A stretch of 64,000 bases of DNA. It comes from an uncultured Oscillospiraceae bacterium. GTDB taxonomy: Bacteria; Bacillota; Clostridia; Oscillospirales; Oscillospiraceae. Shown here piece after piece: positions 10,062 through 20,160 of this stretch. The position numbers and the translations under genes are program-made. Within the stretch, counting starts at the first letter, position 1; each line of letters begins with the position of its first letter. The notes below the pieces were generated by a model. It was not told the DNA's origin, did no database searches, and was given only the letters and a program-made list of their open reading frames with translations. The stretch covers positions 1 through 64,000 of the forward strand of contig CANQHN010000004.1 in assembly GCA_947623745.1 (NCBI GenBank), given 5' to 3'.

Positions 10062-10374
10062 TTTTTGCCAGACCAGCATCAACCATATTGAGTACTTTAC
10101 CTTTGATCTGCCGGTGACCGCCTTTGGCATCACTGACGACATGATCATGGAGCTTTGCGTAGAGTATGGGAAGTCCCAGGATGGGAAACAAATCGTTGCG
10201 AATGTCTGGGCCCATCAGCGGAAAGCCCCGGTCAAGCACTTTGTTTATAGACTTGCCATTGCGGACTGTCAGGACCCCGACGAGGCGATCCTTGAGGCGC
10301 TGAACAGCAGCGAGGAATTCAATAAAATCATGCTAGACTACATCTGTGAGGCCGCAAAGCACCGCATCGATTGA
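10045..10374 (+). CDS. Hypothetical protein
   Basis: Internal start of ORF 9883..10374 with RBS caaggagg; overlaps zinc-ribbon ORF end. Confidence 0.65.
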   Translation: MNPLPDFCQTSINHIEYFTFDLPVTAFGITDDMIMELCVEYGKSQDGKQIVANVWAHQRKAPVKHFVYRLAIADCQDPDEAILEALNSSEEFNKIMLDYICEAAKHRID

Positions 10375-10454
10375 TGTTTGGGAGCAGTTCAGACGGACTG
10401 CTCCTTTTCTCTGCGGTACACAGGATAACGGCCTCCCGGGGGCAAAGTTCCCAC

Positions 10455-10494
10455 TTGCAAATTAGCTAAATTGTGTTATAATATAATTAGCTAA
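10455..10494 (+). promoter_or_regulatory. vapBC-type promoter/operator
   Basis: TTGCAA-N16-TATAAT with TTAGCTAA palindromes at 10462-10469 and 10487-10494. Confidence 0.7.
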
Positions 10495-10515
10495 TCAAAG
10501 AGAGGAGGAACCCTT

Positions 10516-10758
10516 ATGTCCGCTGTAACCGCGACAGCAACGGAGATGCAGAACAACTTCGGGCGCTATCTCAACCTGGTCATGAACGGGAACGAAATCA
10601 TCGTGACAAAAAATGGTCGGGAGGTCGGGCGCTTTATTCCAAAGGCCTCGACAGTGTCCTATCTGACGGATTCTCTTACCGGCATTCTCAAGGGAAATTA
10701 TGATCTCAGGGAGGCCCGAGAGGAGAGGCTGAAGGAGAAGTATGAAGCTGTTGATTGA
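10516..10758 (+). CDS. Phd/VapB-type antitoxin
   Basis: MQNNFGRYLNLVMNGNEIIVTKNGREVGRFIP. Confidence 0.85.
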   Translation: MSAVTATATEMQNNFGRYLNLVMNGNEIIVTKNGREVGRFIPKASTVSYLTDSLTGILKGNYDLREAREERLKEKYEAVD

Positions 10759-11149
10759 CGCCAATATCCTGTTGGATGTGCTGCAAAACCGCGAGCCCCA
10801 CGTTCAAAACTCGGCCCTGATCTGGAAGCTGTGTGAAACGGAGCAGGCAGAAGGATACGTTTCCACTCTGTCCTTTGCCGATCTGGTCTATGTGATGCGA
10901 AAAGAACTCAGTCCCGCGGCGGTCGAGGAGGTCCAGAAGAAGCTGGGGCTGATCTTCCGCTTTACGGAGCTGGGCGTCGCGGATATCACCAAAGCCGCTG
11001 AAATGAAGTGGGATGACTATGAGGACGCGGTGCAGGCCGCGACCGCGGAGCGTCTCCACGCGGACATGATCATTACGCGGAACGTGCGGGATTTCAAGAT
11101 GAGTAAGGTTCCCGCATACACGCCCGCCGAATGTCTGGCGAGACTATAA
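10742..11149 (+). CDS. PIN-domain toxin (VapC-like)
   Basis: MKLLIDANILLDVLQNR...DDYEDAVQAATAERLHADMIITRNVRDF. Confidence 0.9.
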   Translation: MKLLIDANILLDVLQNREPHVQNSALIWKLCETEQAEGYVSTLSFADLVYVMRKELSPAAVEEVQKKLGLIFRFTELGVADITKAAEMKWDDYEDAVQAATAERLHADMIITRNVRDFKMSKVPAYTPAECLARL

Positions 11150-11150
11150 T

Positions 11151-11186
11151 AAAAAAGCGGGGGCGGCCCTGGATCGGGCCGCCCCC
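11151..11186 (-). terminator. Rho-independent terminator of giant surface gene
   Basis: GGGGGCGGCCC-tggatc-GGGCCGCCCCC with T-run on minus strand. Confidence 0.85.
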
Positions 11187-11193
11187 TGTTGGA

Positions 11194-14100
11194 TTAGTAT
11201 CCGGTCTTGGGAAGGGTAGGATTGGGTGTCAATTTACGGACGATAGTGACCCAGCTGGCCTGCGCGGTCTGCCAGGTGCCCTGGTACTTGCCGCCCACAT
11301 CAGCCCGGTTGATGATCTGATAGCCGTTGGGGACGGTCCCGAGGATCTGGACGGTGAGTGTGGGATTACCAGTCGACTGGAAGCCAACGGGGACCTTCCC
11401 AAAGTCCAGATAAATGTCCGTGACATACTCGCCGGCCTGCATGGGGATAGCATTCAGGCTGAAGGAGTAGTTGCTGGTGGTGATCAGGTTGGACGCCAGC
11501 ACCTGATAGGCGGCGGAGTAGTTGGTCTTGTAGAGGATGCGGTAATTCAGCCGGAAACTGTAGGTGCCGGTTGTGAACACCGTGGCCCGCGTGGCATCCG
11601 TGGGAACCCGATCATGCCAGTAGAAAGACTCCAGCGGTACGTTGCTGGTGTTGGCGACCGTAAAGTCGTAGCGCATCTGACTTCCAGCCAGCCCCTCGGC
11701 GTTGCCGCGCTTGGTGATGCTCACGCCCAGGTTAGAGGGCTTGTCATAGTCGCTGACCTTGATGATCTGACCGGAATACTCCAGTGTTTCATCGAAGGTT
11801 TTGCCGCTGACCTGCCAGTAGGCCGGGGCGGTCACCTCCACGATCTTGTAGCGGCCGAGCGGCAGAGGCCTGGAAGCGGCAACGCCGCGGGCATCCGTGG
11901 TGATATAGTCCACTACCTTGCCCGAGCGGGCCTCGCTGATCTCATAGACCGCGCCCTGGAGCGGGGCGCCGGCAGGTGTGCCGGTGACTTCATTGGCCTC
12001 CGCAGCGTACTTGTAGATCTGGAACTGGCCGGTGATGGGCACATTTGTCCACTCGATCTCAATGGTCTTGCCCGGCTGGACATAGACGGTCTTGTACTCC
12101 TTGTCCAGTTCATAGCCGGGCGCGGCCTCCAGTTCGCGGATGAACAGCTTGCCCTTGCCCTGTACGGTGAGGTCGTCGATGTAGATGTAGCCCCGGTCAT
12201 CGGTAGTGTACTCCCCGATGGGGGTCTTGTTGGCATCATAGACCAGGAATTTGACATCATAGATCCCATCGCCGGTGACGCTGTCCACCTTATGGATGAT
12301 GATGCCCGAGAAGGGGGCGTTGGTGACGGTGAGCTTTGTGGTCTTGCCGTCCTGAATCGTGAAGTAGTGGGGCGTGCTGTCCAGTTTGAAGCCCTCCGCC
12401 GTCTCGATCTCCACAGCGTAGTAATCGCCTGCGTCCATGGGCAGGAACACCCGGCCATTGTCGCCGGTGGTGATGGTGTCCACCAGGCCCCCGTCCATCT
12501 TCCGGATTTCAAAGGTCACTCCCTTGATACGCTGGGTCTTATCGCTCTCGCTGACCTTGATCAGCTCCAGCCCGCCCAGGGGCTTATTATAAAAGGTAAG
12601 GGTCTGGGCCTCGCCCTGCTTGATCAGGATACTCTGCGGGGTAGTGTCCAGCACATAGCCGTCCACAGTCCGTACTTCCTTGGCGGTGATGGTGGTGCCG
12701 GGAACGAGGTCGGTGAGAACGATGCGGCCGTTCCGGTCCGTTACAAACTCCCCGTTGCTGGTCCCGACCACAGCGCCGCTGCTGTCCGTCACGAGGAACG
12801 TGACGCCCTGAATGGGATCAGTAGTGCCGTCCACAAATTTCTGGATGGTGAGCGCCTGCTTGGGGTCATTGTAGAAGACCAGGGTTTGCGTGTCCTGCGG
12901 GTTGACCGTGACCGTCTGGATGCGGGTGGATTCATCGATGGTGTAGCCGGGGATGGTCCTGGTTTCCTTTACAACGATGGTGCCGGTCACGCCGAAGATG
13001 TGGATCTCACCGTGGCTGTCCGTGGTATAGAGGCCGTTGGAGGACAGATGCCCGTTGGCGTTGTCTACATAGCCGCCGCCGGCGTAGGTCAGTTCAAATT
13101 CCACCCCGGCCAGGGGCTGCTTCGTCTTGGAATCCAGTTTGCGGATGACGAGCTCACCGGCCTTCTGATTCCAGAAGGTCAAGGCCTGGACTTCGCCCAC
13201 CTTGATCTTGATGCTCTGGGGAGTCCCGTCCAGGACATAGCCCTCCAGGGTCTTGGTCTCGCGGGCGGTGACCGTCACGCCGGGCTCCAGATCGGTGATG
13301 GTGATGCGGCCGTCCTTGTCGGTGTAATAGTACCCGTTGTTGGGACCGACCACGGCGCCGCTGCTGTCCGTGACCAGGAACTCAACGCCCTTCAGGGGCT
13401 GATTCTCCGTTCCCTCCACGAACTTCTGAATCACCAGGGTGGTGGTGGGGTCGTTCTCAAAGGTCAGGTCGTTATTCCCACCAGCGCCGGAACCGGAACT
13501 GCCGGCGCTGCCGCCCGTGCTCCCGGTCCCGCTGGTCCAGCCGCTGCCGGAGGTCATGCTGCTGGACCCGCTCTGTACCACAAAGGTCTGCGGCGTGGTG
13601 TTCAGGACATAGCCCTTCGGGACCCTGGTTTCCGTGACCACCACAGTGCTGCCCGGAATCAAACCGGTGACGGTGACTGTGCCATCCTTCCCTGTGGTGA
13701 AGCGGCCAATCAGGTTTCCGTTGCTGTATTTGACCTCAAATTCAGTGTTGGGGACAGGTTTTCCGGTGACGGAATCAATTTTGCGGATGGTGATGCTGCA
13801 CAGGGGCTCATCATAAAATTCGAGGTTCTGGGTATCCCCGGCGTTCACCACCACGGTCTGAGGCATGGAGTCCATCACATAGCCGTCCGGGGCGCGGGTT
13901 TCCGTGACGATATACGTCCCAGGCAGCAGCTTGGATAGGACGATCTGCCCGTTGGCGTCGGTGCGGTACTTACCGTTGGTAGAGGTGAGTCCCTCGTTGT
14001 CCGGGGTCAGCTCCCCGTTGGCGTTGGTGATTTTGAACTCCGCGTCTTCCAGGGGTTTCTTGGTCACGCTGTCATATTTGGTGACGACCAGATTCCCCTT

Positions 14101-17100
14101 GGGGGTATTGGTCACCACCACCGTCTGTGTATCGCCACTGGCGCCGATGACCACGTTGGTGCTGGGGCTGTCCATTACATACCCATCCGGCGCCCTGGTT
14201 TCCGTGAGTACATAAGCGCCGGGGGCCAGGTTGGTGACGCGGATCTCACCGTTGGAATCGGTCACAAACAACCCGTTCTGCGTCAAGGTAGACGAGCCGA
14301 TCACGCCGTCCAGGCCCACCTCGCAGCCGGCGGCCGTCGAGATCCTAAACTCCGCGCCGGGAAGCGGCTGGCCGGTGAGGCTGTCCCGCTTCTGCACGAT
14401 AAGCTGTCCCTTGGGCTGGTTTTTCATGGTGAGGGTCACCGTCTTGCCCGCCTGGATCACCACAGTCTGGGACTGCGTGTCGATAATGAATCCCGCCGGG
14501 GCCTTGGTCTCCGTCACGATGACGCTCTTGCCGGGAATCAGTCCGTCGATTCGGACCTCGCCGTTTTCATCGGAGCGATACACACCATTGCTGTCCCCGA
14601 TGAGCATCCCGTCCGAATACATCACTTTGAATTCGGCATCCTGAAGGGTTACGCTGGGATTGACGCTGCACACCTTTCGGATCAAAAGGCTGCCGGTAGG
14701 CTGGTTTCTGAACTCCAGCGTCTTTGTCTCGTTGGATGTGATCTTGACGGTCTGAGGCACTTCATCCAGGATATAGCCGGGGCGAGTGCGGGTCTCTTTT
14801 ACCACCAGGGTGGTCCCCGGCATGATGTCAGGAATGAGGATGGTACCGGCGCTGTCGGTCACAAAGTAACCGTTGCTGTTGCCCACCACCGCACCATCGC
14901 TGGTAGTGATATAGAACTGCACATCACTCAGGGGAGCTCCGGTCACGCTGTCCACCTTTTTGACCAGGACAGAACCGTACTTGGAATTGGTAAAGGTCAG
15001 GGTAATGCAGTCCTGCTCCTTGCCGCTGATGTAGGCAGTCTGAGGAGCGGTGTCCATGACGTAGCCATGGGGCGCGGAGATCTCCTCTACCACGTAGGTG
15101 CCCGCCTCCAGCCCGGTGATTACGATGTTACCGTTGCTGGAGGTCTGATACTCACCGATGATGGTGCCGCCGCTGCCGGAGGTGCCGCCCAGGTAGCGCA
15201 CCCGGAACCAGGCGTTGGCCAGAGGAGCGCCGGTGTCCGAATCAATTTTGCGGATGACGAGGGCGCTCTTGGGGATATTCTCGAAGGTGGCGGTAACGGC
15301 CTTATCGTGCTCCACGTACACCAGCTGCTCGGAGGGGTCCTTGAGCATGAAGCCCGCAGGGGGCTCCACCTCGACAATTTTGTACCAGCCGGTATCCAGG
15401 TTGTCCAGCTCGATGCGGCCGTTGGCGTCGGTGTAGTAGGCGCTGGGCAGCTTGGTGTAGGTGCCGTCTTTATCCTGATCCTTAGCGACCCAAATTTCGA
15501 ATTTGGCGCCCTTCACCCCGTCACCCACTACGGAGTCAATTTTCTGGATGGTGAGGGAGGGCTTCTTTTCGTTCTCAATAGAAACCTCCGTCACCTTGCC
15601 GGCCCGCAGGTAGACCTCATGAGGAGTGGGGTCCAGGATGTACCCCTCCGGGGCCTGGATCTCAGTGATGATGTAGTACCCCTCATCCAGGTGGATGTTG
15701 GGCACGGTGACTTTGCCATCGGGCCCCACGGTGAAATCGCCGATTTTGACGCCCGTTTTGGTCTTGACCTCAAAGATGGCGCCCGGCAGGAACTTGCCGT
15801 TGATATCCACCTTGGAGATGGTCAAAGTGGGCCGCTGGTGGTTCTGGAACGCGATCTGCCCCTCCCGGTTGGGGAACAGGGTGATGGTCTGAGGCGTGGG
15901 GTCCAGAATGTAGTTCTCCGGCACGGACTGCTCAGTCACGGTATAGACGCCGGGCAGCAGGTCGGTGATGACCACCTTGCCATCCTCGCCGGTGGGCTTG
16001 GTGGTGATGGTGGGACCGTCCGCGCCCCGCAGCGTAAAGGTCACGCCGGGGACAGGCTCGCCGGTGTCTTTATCTGTTTTGCTGATGACCAGGGAGGGCC
16101 GCTTATCGTTAGACAGCCGCAGTTCGGCGGTCCGCCCGGGGGTGAGTTGCACGTGATACTCGGTGGTGTCCTGGATATGGTCGGGCAGCGTTGCAGTTTC
16201 AACCACAGAGTAGATGCCGGGCTCCAGGCCCTCGATCAGGATCTCGCCGTTGGCGTCCGTGGTCCGATCCAGAGAGTGAGAGCCCTCCTCGATGGGTGCG
16301 ATCCGGAAAGTCACACCCTCCAACGGAGTCCCGTCCGCGCTGGTCTTGACCAGCCGTAGGGCGGGTTTTTTCGTATTGCTGAAGACGAACTGGGCGGTAT
16401 CATTGGCGCGAAGGTGAATGATCCTCTGCGCGTCGTCAACGACGTAGCCGGGGCATTCCAATTCCGTCACGACATAGGAGCCGGTGGGAAGGTCGCTCAG
16501 GTCGATCTCACCGCTCCCGTCGGTGGTGAACTCCTGCGGGCCCCAGTCGCCGCTGACCGCCTCGATGCGGAACCTTGCTCCGGGGATGGTCTTAGACAGG
16601 TCGGAACTGTCCACCTTGACCAGCTTCAGGCCGGGCTTCGTATCATTATAGAAGATGAGATCCTTGATCCCGTCACCGGCCTCCAACTCTATCTCTTGAT
16701 ACGTCTCATCAAGAATATGGCTTCCGTCGCCGGTGTCCACCTCCACCGCCCGGTAGGTACCCGGTTCGATATCGGTGAGAAGAATCTCCCCGCTGCCGTT
16801 GGTCTCATAGCGGCCGACAGAGCTGTTATCCTTGAATATCTCGAACGTCACGCCGCCCATAGGCCTGTGGGACAGACGGTCATACTTGACGATCCGTAAG
16901 CCGACCTTAGCCAAATTGGAAAACACCAACGGGCCGGCGGGGATGGGATTGCCATCCGCATCCAACTCCAGCTTGATCTGCTTTACCTCTTGGGTAGCCG
17001 TATAATTCGGCGGCGGGATCAGCTCGGTCACCGTGTACTCGCCGGGCTTGATATATCTCCCTGCCGACTCGGTCGGGTCCCACCACTGAATGGGCTCCAA

Positions 17101-20007
17101 TTCACCATTTCTGTCAGTCGTAAATTCGTAATCGCCATTGGTGACAGAAGAAAATCTAAAGGTGGCTGGACCGACGCCGGAATTGGTGCGAGCGTCCCGT
17201 TTGAAAAGGATGGCCCCACCCGGCGTGGGGATGGGGATATCGGGGTCATCCGGCGGTTCCGTTACATCGGATTCCCCGTTGGTGAAGGTCACCTTTGCCA
17301 TGGCGGCGGTGGTGGTGAACTTTTTGCTGGCCATATCGGCGGTCCCGCCGGTGCCGGTAATCGCGGTGAGCAGAGAGGGATCGTCCTCCTTCACTTCGCA
17401 TCGGAACGAATCGTCCGCCTCAAAGGCGATACGGATCGTCTCGCCGCCCTTCAGGGAGAACTTCAGACCGTTGCCGCTACTCGTGACCGCACTGGTGCAG
17501 TCCGCCCCATTTTTTGTGGCAGTATAGCTGGAGGGATTGCTCGCGGTATAGGTCACCGTGAAGTCCCATGCCTGATTTGCGGGGATGGAGCCTTCGACCT
17601 TTTTGGTGACCTCCAGAGTAGTACGGTCCTGATCCGGCTGCTCGAAGTTGAACGGGGTCAGAATGTGGAGCCCAAACGAGCGGCGCTCCGAGAAGATGGT
17701 ATCCCGAATCTGGCGGGAGGAGGAAATGCTGTCTACAAAACTGTCTGCCTCAAGCCAGCCATTGGTGGAATGCAGTTCTTGGCCAGTGGGCACACCGGTC
17801 TCATCGAGGGGATATTCCAGGAATTGATGATCCTTCGATTGCCTCATCCACTGGGCCATATTTCGAATGGTAGAGGCCTGGTCCCAGATGAGGTTGTATC
17901 GCTCGGCAGGCTCGTTATTATACAAGCTATAGGCCATCATCTCCCGGAGCGTATAGGCACGCCGGACACCATCCGGGTCAACAAAGATGCCGCCTGTCTC
18001 AATGATGACACGGTATTTGGTGCGGAGGTTGCCCTGGGAATCGTGGACATACTCCGACCACTTGGTCAAGGCGTCCTCTTTGCTCCAGCCGGTGCCCGCT
18101 CCATTGGTTTCACTCAAGCGCCCCAACAAATACACAAAAGCGTCGTTGGCTTTATAGACGTTATAGAGATTGTTTGGCGTCACGGGATGGGGGTCCGTCC
18201 CCCACATAGAAGTGTAATCGCCATTAAGCCAGCCAGTGGACCAGCTGCTGGAACTGAGGTTGAACATCTGCTCCTTCTGCTGGTCCGTGATTCCAGTCGC
18301 CTGCTGGAATTCATCCGCGGTGGTGATCAGGCGGCTGTTATGCGGGCCGGTGGCATCGTAGGCATAAACGGTGCCGGCCATCAGCTGCCCGGGGTTGGAG
18401 GAAGCGTTAAACTGCAGCGCGTTGGAGTTATACCAGGTAATCTGGCTCCTGCATTGTGCGGCATCCCACGTTTCATAGGTACCTTTGCTCCAAACGACAT
18501 TGAGGGGCGTACCGACAACACGCCACGCGCTGCTGTTCGTGAGATCTGTTACGACGCCCTGGGGGAACTCGACAAGCGTGAACCTCAAAAAGGTGCGCTT
18601 AGGATCGGTTGACCATGCCACATTGCTTGTAGTCGGCCTCTGACCACCCGCGCTGCCGGGGTTCAGGCCGCCGGTGTCGCCATTGGCCGCGCTGACTGTC
18701 ATAATGGGAGAGCGCACACTGCGTACCCCGCTCAGCTCCGACAGCGCGGCGTGGGGATCGATGCTGTATGCCCGATCAATGTTGTAGTCGCCTTTGGTAT
18801 TGATCGCGGTCTTGCCGGCGGAGCTGCCCTTGGCCATGACCGTGGAAATCGCGGGGTCATTGTAGTGCCACCACTCACTGGCCAGGGGAATCAGGCCGGC
18901 ATCGGTGCAATAGTGCTGAAGTTTCTTCGCGCCTTCGCTGGCCGCAAACTGATCCGTCCAATTCTCCAGGGCCGTGGGCATGGACCAGGAGCTCACGGGG
19001 GCTTTATACCGAATCGCCGCGGAACTCAGACGGTGCATGGGAGTAGGCATCTCATACTCGGTCCATGCTTCATATTTCTGATATGTGACTCCACCCAGCT
19101 CGTACTGGTGAAGCTCCGCGGGATCACCTTTGGCGAGGGACATGTCCACAGCCAGGCCAGCCTGGTGGTTGCTGGTGCCAGAAGCAATAAACCAGCCCTG
19201 ATTTCGTGCATACCCCATGGCGATGGCCTTATCCATATCGGCGGCCACAACAGCATCGCTGTCCCACAGGGAGGCAAAGCTGTCCCGCACAGCGGACTGG
19301 ACGGCGGCGGGCCGGAAGGTCTCATAGATGACCAGGGTATCGCCGTTGGCCATGGCGGCCTTCTGGGCCACCGCCAGACGCTCTGCCAGCGTAAACATAC
19401 AGGGCACGATATACTCATAGCGGCTCAGACGCTCATTGAACTGCCGGGCCTGATAGAACTGCTTCCCAGTCACACCAGGGAGCTCTTTGCCGTCCACGGT
19501 CTGAAAGACGCTTCCGGTGCTGTTGGTCAGGTTATAGGCGGCGCCGGGCAGGACGTCAGGAAGATTGATAAAGATAAGGGCCTTATCCACCCAACCTGTT
19601 TTATTGAACTTGCCGCCCTTCCAGGCAGTCACACTACCGTCGCTGCCAGTGGCAAGACCGACTTTGACACGGTCGCCGCCGCTGTACTCCAGCAAGGCAA
19701 AGGGGACAGGAGCGGCGCCGTCCGAGGCGGGAACCGCCGCGATCTGACTGCCGCCTGTGGCCGCGTCATAGACTGGCAGTGGCAAGCAGGTGCCATTCCA
19801 ACCGGTCGAGCCGGCAAGGTTCGTTTCAAAGCTGCCCGTGGGTCCGTAGACCGGGGCGCTGAGGGTGCTGGCAATGGCGGCGCCATCCGTTTTGTCAGCG
19901 GCAAAGGCCGTAGCCGGGAACATCCCAACCACGGTGATCAATGCCAGCAGACAGGCCAGGAGCCGATTCCAGCCGCATTTGAAGCCATGGGAAAAAGATT
20001 TCAGCAT
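11194..20007 (-). CDS. Giant (2937 aa) surface protein: signal peptide, M15 D-Ala-D-Ala carboxypeptidase-like domain, many SpaA/Cna-B repeats, ends at LPKTGY
   Basis: IYETFRPAAVQS..GTSNHQAGLAVDMS..ASEWWHYND (M15/VanY motifs); repeated SLxI(R/Q)KxDSxTGxPLxGxEF..GxxxxTDxxGxIxIxxLxPGTYxVxETxAPxGYxLD blocks. Confidence 0.9.
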   Translation of the reverse strand: MLKSFSHGFKCGWNRLLACLLALITVVGMFPATAFAADKTDGAAIASTLSAPVYGPTGSFETNLAGSTGWNGTCLPLPVYDAATGGSQIAAVPASDGAAPVPFALLEYSGGDRVKVGLATGSDGSVTAWKGGKFNKTGWVDKALIFINLPDVLPGAAYNLTNSTGSVFQTVDGKELPGVTGKQFYQARQFNERLSRYEYIVPCMFTLAERLAVAQKAAMANGDTLVIYETFRPAAVQSAVRDSFASLWDSDAVVAADMDKAIAMGYARNQGWFIASGTSNHQAGLAVDMSLAKGDPAELHQYELGGVTYQKYEAWTEYEMPTPMHRLSSAAIRYKAPVSSWSMPTALENWTDQFAASEGAKKLQHYCTDAGLIPLASEWWHYNDPAISTVMAKGSSAGKTAINTKGDYNIDRAYSIDPHAALSELSGVRSVRSPIMTVSAANGDTGGLNPGSAGGQRPTTSNVAWSTDPKRTFLRFTLVEFPQGVVTDLTNSSAWRVVGTPLNVVWSKGTYETWDAAQCRSQITWYNSNALQFNASSNPGQLMAGTVYAYDATGPHNSRLITTADEFQQATGITDQQKEQMFNLSSSSWSTGWLNGDYTSMWGTDPHPVTPNNLYNVYKANDAFVYLLGRLSETNGAGTGWSKEDALTKWSEYVHDSQGNLRTKYRVIIETGGIFVDPDGVRRAYTLREMMAYSLYNNEPAERYNLIWDQASTIRNMAQWMRQSKDHQFLEYPLDETGVPTGQELHSTNGWLEADSFVDSISSSRQIRDTIFSERRSFGLHILTPFNFEQPDQDRTTLEVTKKVEGSIPANQAWDFTVTYTASNPSSYTATKNGADCTSAVTSSGNGLKFSLKGGETIRIAFEADDSFRCEVKEDDPSLLTAITGTGGTADMASKKFTTTAAMAKVTFTNGESDVTEPPDDPDIPIPTPGGAILFKRDARTNSGVGPATFRFSSVTNGDYEFTTDRNGELEPIQWWDPTESAGRYIKPGEYTVTELIPPPNYTATQEVKQIKLELDADGNPIPAGPLVFSNLAKVGLRIVKYDRLSHRPMGGVTFEIFKDNSSVGRYETNGSGEILLTDIEPGTYRAVEVDTGDGSHILDETYQEIELEAGDGIKDLIFYNDTKPGLKLVKVDSSDLSKTIPGARFRIEAVSGDWGPQEFTTDGSGEIDLSDLPTGSYVVTELECPGYVVDDAQRIIHLRANDTAQFVFSNTKKPALRLVKTSADGTPLEGVTFRIAPIEEGSHSLDRTTDANGEILIEGLEPGIYSVVETATLPDHIQDTTEYHVQLTPGRTAELRLSNDKRPSLVISKTDKDTGEPVPGVTFTLRGADGPTITTKPTGEDGKVVITDLLPGVYTVTEQSVPENYILDPTPQTITLFPNREGQIAFQNHQRPTLTISKVDINGKFLPGAIFEVKTKTGVKIGDFTVGPDGKVTVPNIHLDEGYYIITEIQAPEGYILDPTPHEVYLRAGKVTEVSIENEKKPSLTIQKIDSVVGDGVKGAKFEIWVAKDQDKDGTYTKLPSAYYTDANGRIELDNLDTGWYKIVEVEPPAGFMLKDPSEQLVYVEHDKAVTATFENIPKSALVIRKIDSDTGAPLANAWFRVRYLGGTSGSGGTIIGEYQTSSNGNIVITGLEAGTYVVEEISAPHGYVMDTAPQTAYISGKEQDCITLTFTNSKYGSVLVKKVDSVTGAPLSDVQFYITTSDGAVVGNSNGYFVTDSAGTILIPDIMPGTTLVVKETRTRPGYILDEVPQTVKITSNETKTLEFRNQPTGSLLIRKVCSVNPSVTLQDAEFKVMYSDGMLIGDSNGVYRSDENGEVRIDGLIPGKSVIVTETKAPAGFIIDTQSQTVVIQAGKTVTLTMKNQPKGQLIVQKRDSLTGQPLPGAEFRISTAAGCEVGLDGVIGSSTLTQNGLFVTDSNGEIRVTNLAPGAYVLTETRAPDGYVMDSPSTNVVIGASGDTQTVVVTNTPKGNLVVTKYDSVTKKPLEDAEFKITNANGELTPDNEGLTSTNGKYRTDANGQIVLSKLLPGTYIVTETRAPDGYVMDSMPQTVVVNAGDTQNLEFYDEPLCSITIRKIDSVTGKPVPNTEFEVKYSNGNLIGRFTTGKDGTVTVTGLIPGSTVVVTETRVPKGYVLNTTPQTFVVQSGSSSMTSGSGWTSGTGSTGGSAGSSGSGAGGNNDLTFENDPTTTLVIQKFVEGTENQPLKGVEFLVTDSSGAVVGPNNGYYYTDKDGRITITDLEPGVTVTARETKTLEGYVLDGTPQSIKIKVGEVQALTFWNQKAGELVIRKLDSKTKQPLAGVEFELTYAGGGYVDNANGHLSSNGLYTTDSHGEIHIFGVTGTIVVKETRTIPGYTIDESTRIQTVTVNPQDTQTLVFYNDPKQALTIQKFVDGTTDPIQGVTFLVTDSSGAVVGTSNGEFVTDRNGRIVLTDLVPGTTITAKEVRTVDGYVLDTTPQSILIKQGEAQTLTFYNKPLGGLELIKVSESDKTQRIKGVTFEIRKMDGGLVDTITTGDNGRVFLPMDAGDYYAVEIETAEGFKLDSTPHYFTIQDGKTTKLTVTNAPFSGIIIHKVDSVTGDGIYDVKFLVYDANKTPIGEYTTDDRGYIYIDDLTVQGKGKLFIRELEAAPGYELDKEYKTVYVQPGKTIEIEWTNVPITGQFQIYKYAAEANEVTGTPAGAPLQGAVYEISEARSGKVVDYITTDARGVAASRPLPLGRYKIVEVTAPAYWQVSGKTFDETLEYSGQIIKVSDYDKPSNLGVSITKRGNAEGLAGSQMRYDFTVANTSNVPLESFYWHDRVPTDATRATVFTTGTYSFRLNYRILYKTNYSAAYQVLASNLITTSNYSFSLNAIPMQAGEYVTDIYLDFGKVPVGFQSTGNPTLTVQILGTVPNGYQIINRADVGGKYQGTWQTAQASWVTIVRKLTPNPTLPKTGY

Positions 20008-20048
20008 GAAAAGAATTCCTCCTATTTTCTAAAAATTGCAAAAAAGGA

Positions 20049-20077
20049 AAAGGGCCGCACTTTTTGTGCGGCCCTTT
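20049..20077 (-). terminator. Intrinsic terminator between the SLH/NlpC gene and the giant SpaA gene
   Basis: AAAGGGCCGCAC-ttttt-GTGCGGCCCTTT, T-rich downstream on minus strand. Confidence 0.7.
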
Positions 20078-20160
20078 GGCTGGTACCCGGTCATCTTTCG
20101 GCCGGGGCTATTCATTTTGGGGATCGGCGGTTTTAGATGCATAAGCCTCCTTCTGCTTAT

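Noticed and set aside
11131-13938. 935-aa plus-strand ORF and other long plus-strand ORFs (15067-16359, 16990-18612, 18751-20136)
   Set aside because: Antisense shadows of the SpaA-repeat gene; the minus strand carries clear domains and signal peptide.
11194-20007. CRISPR-like regularity of repeated blocks
   Set aside because: Repeats are ~270-bp coding SpaA domains, degenerate and in frame; no short repeat/spacer array anywhere in the window.
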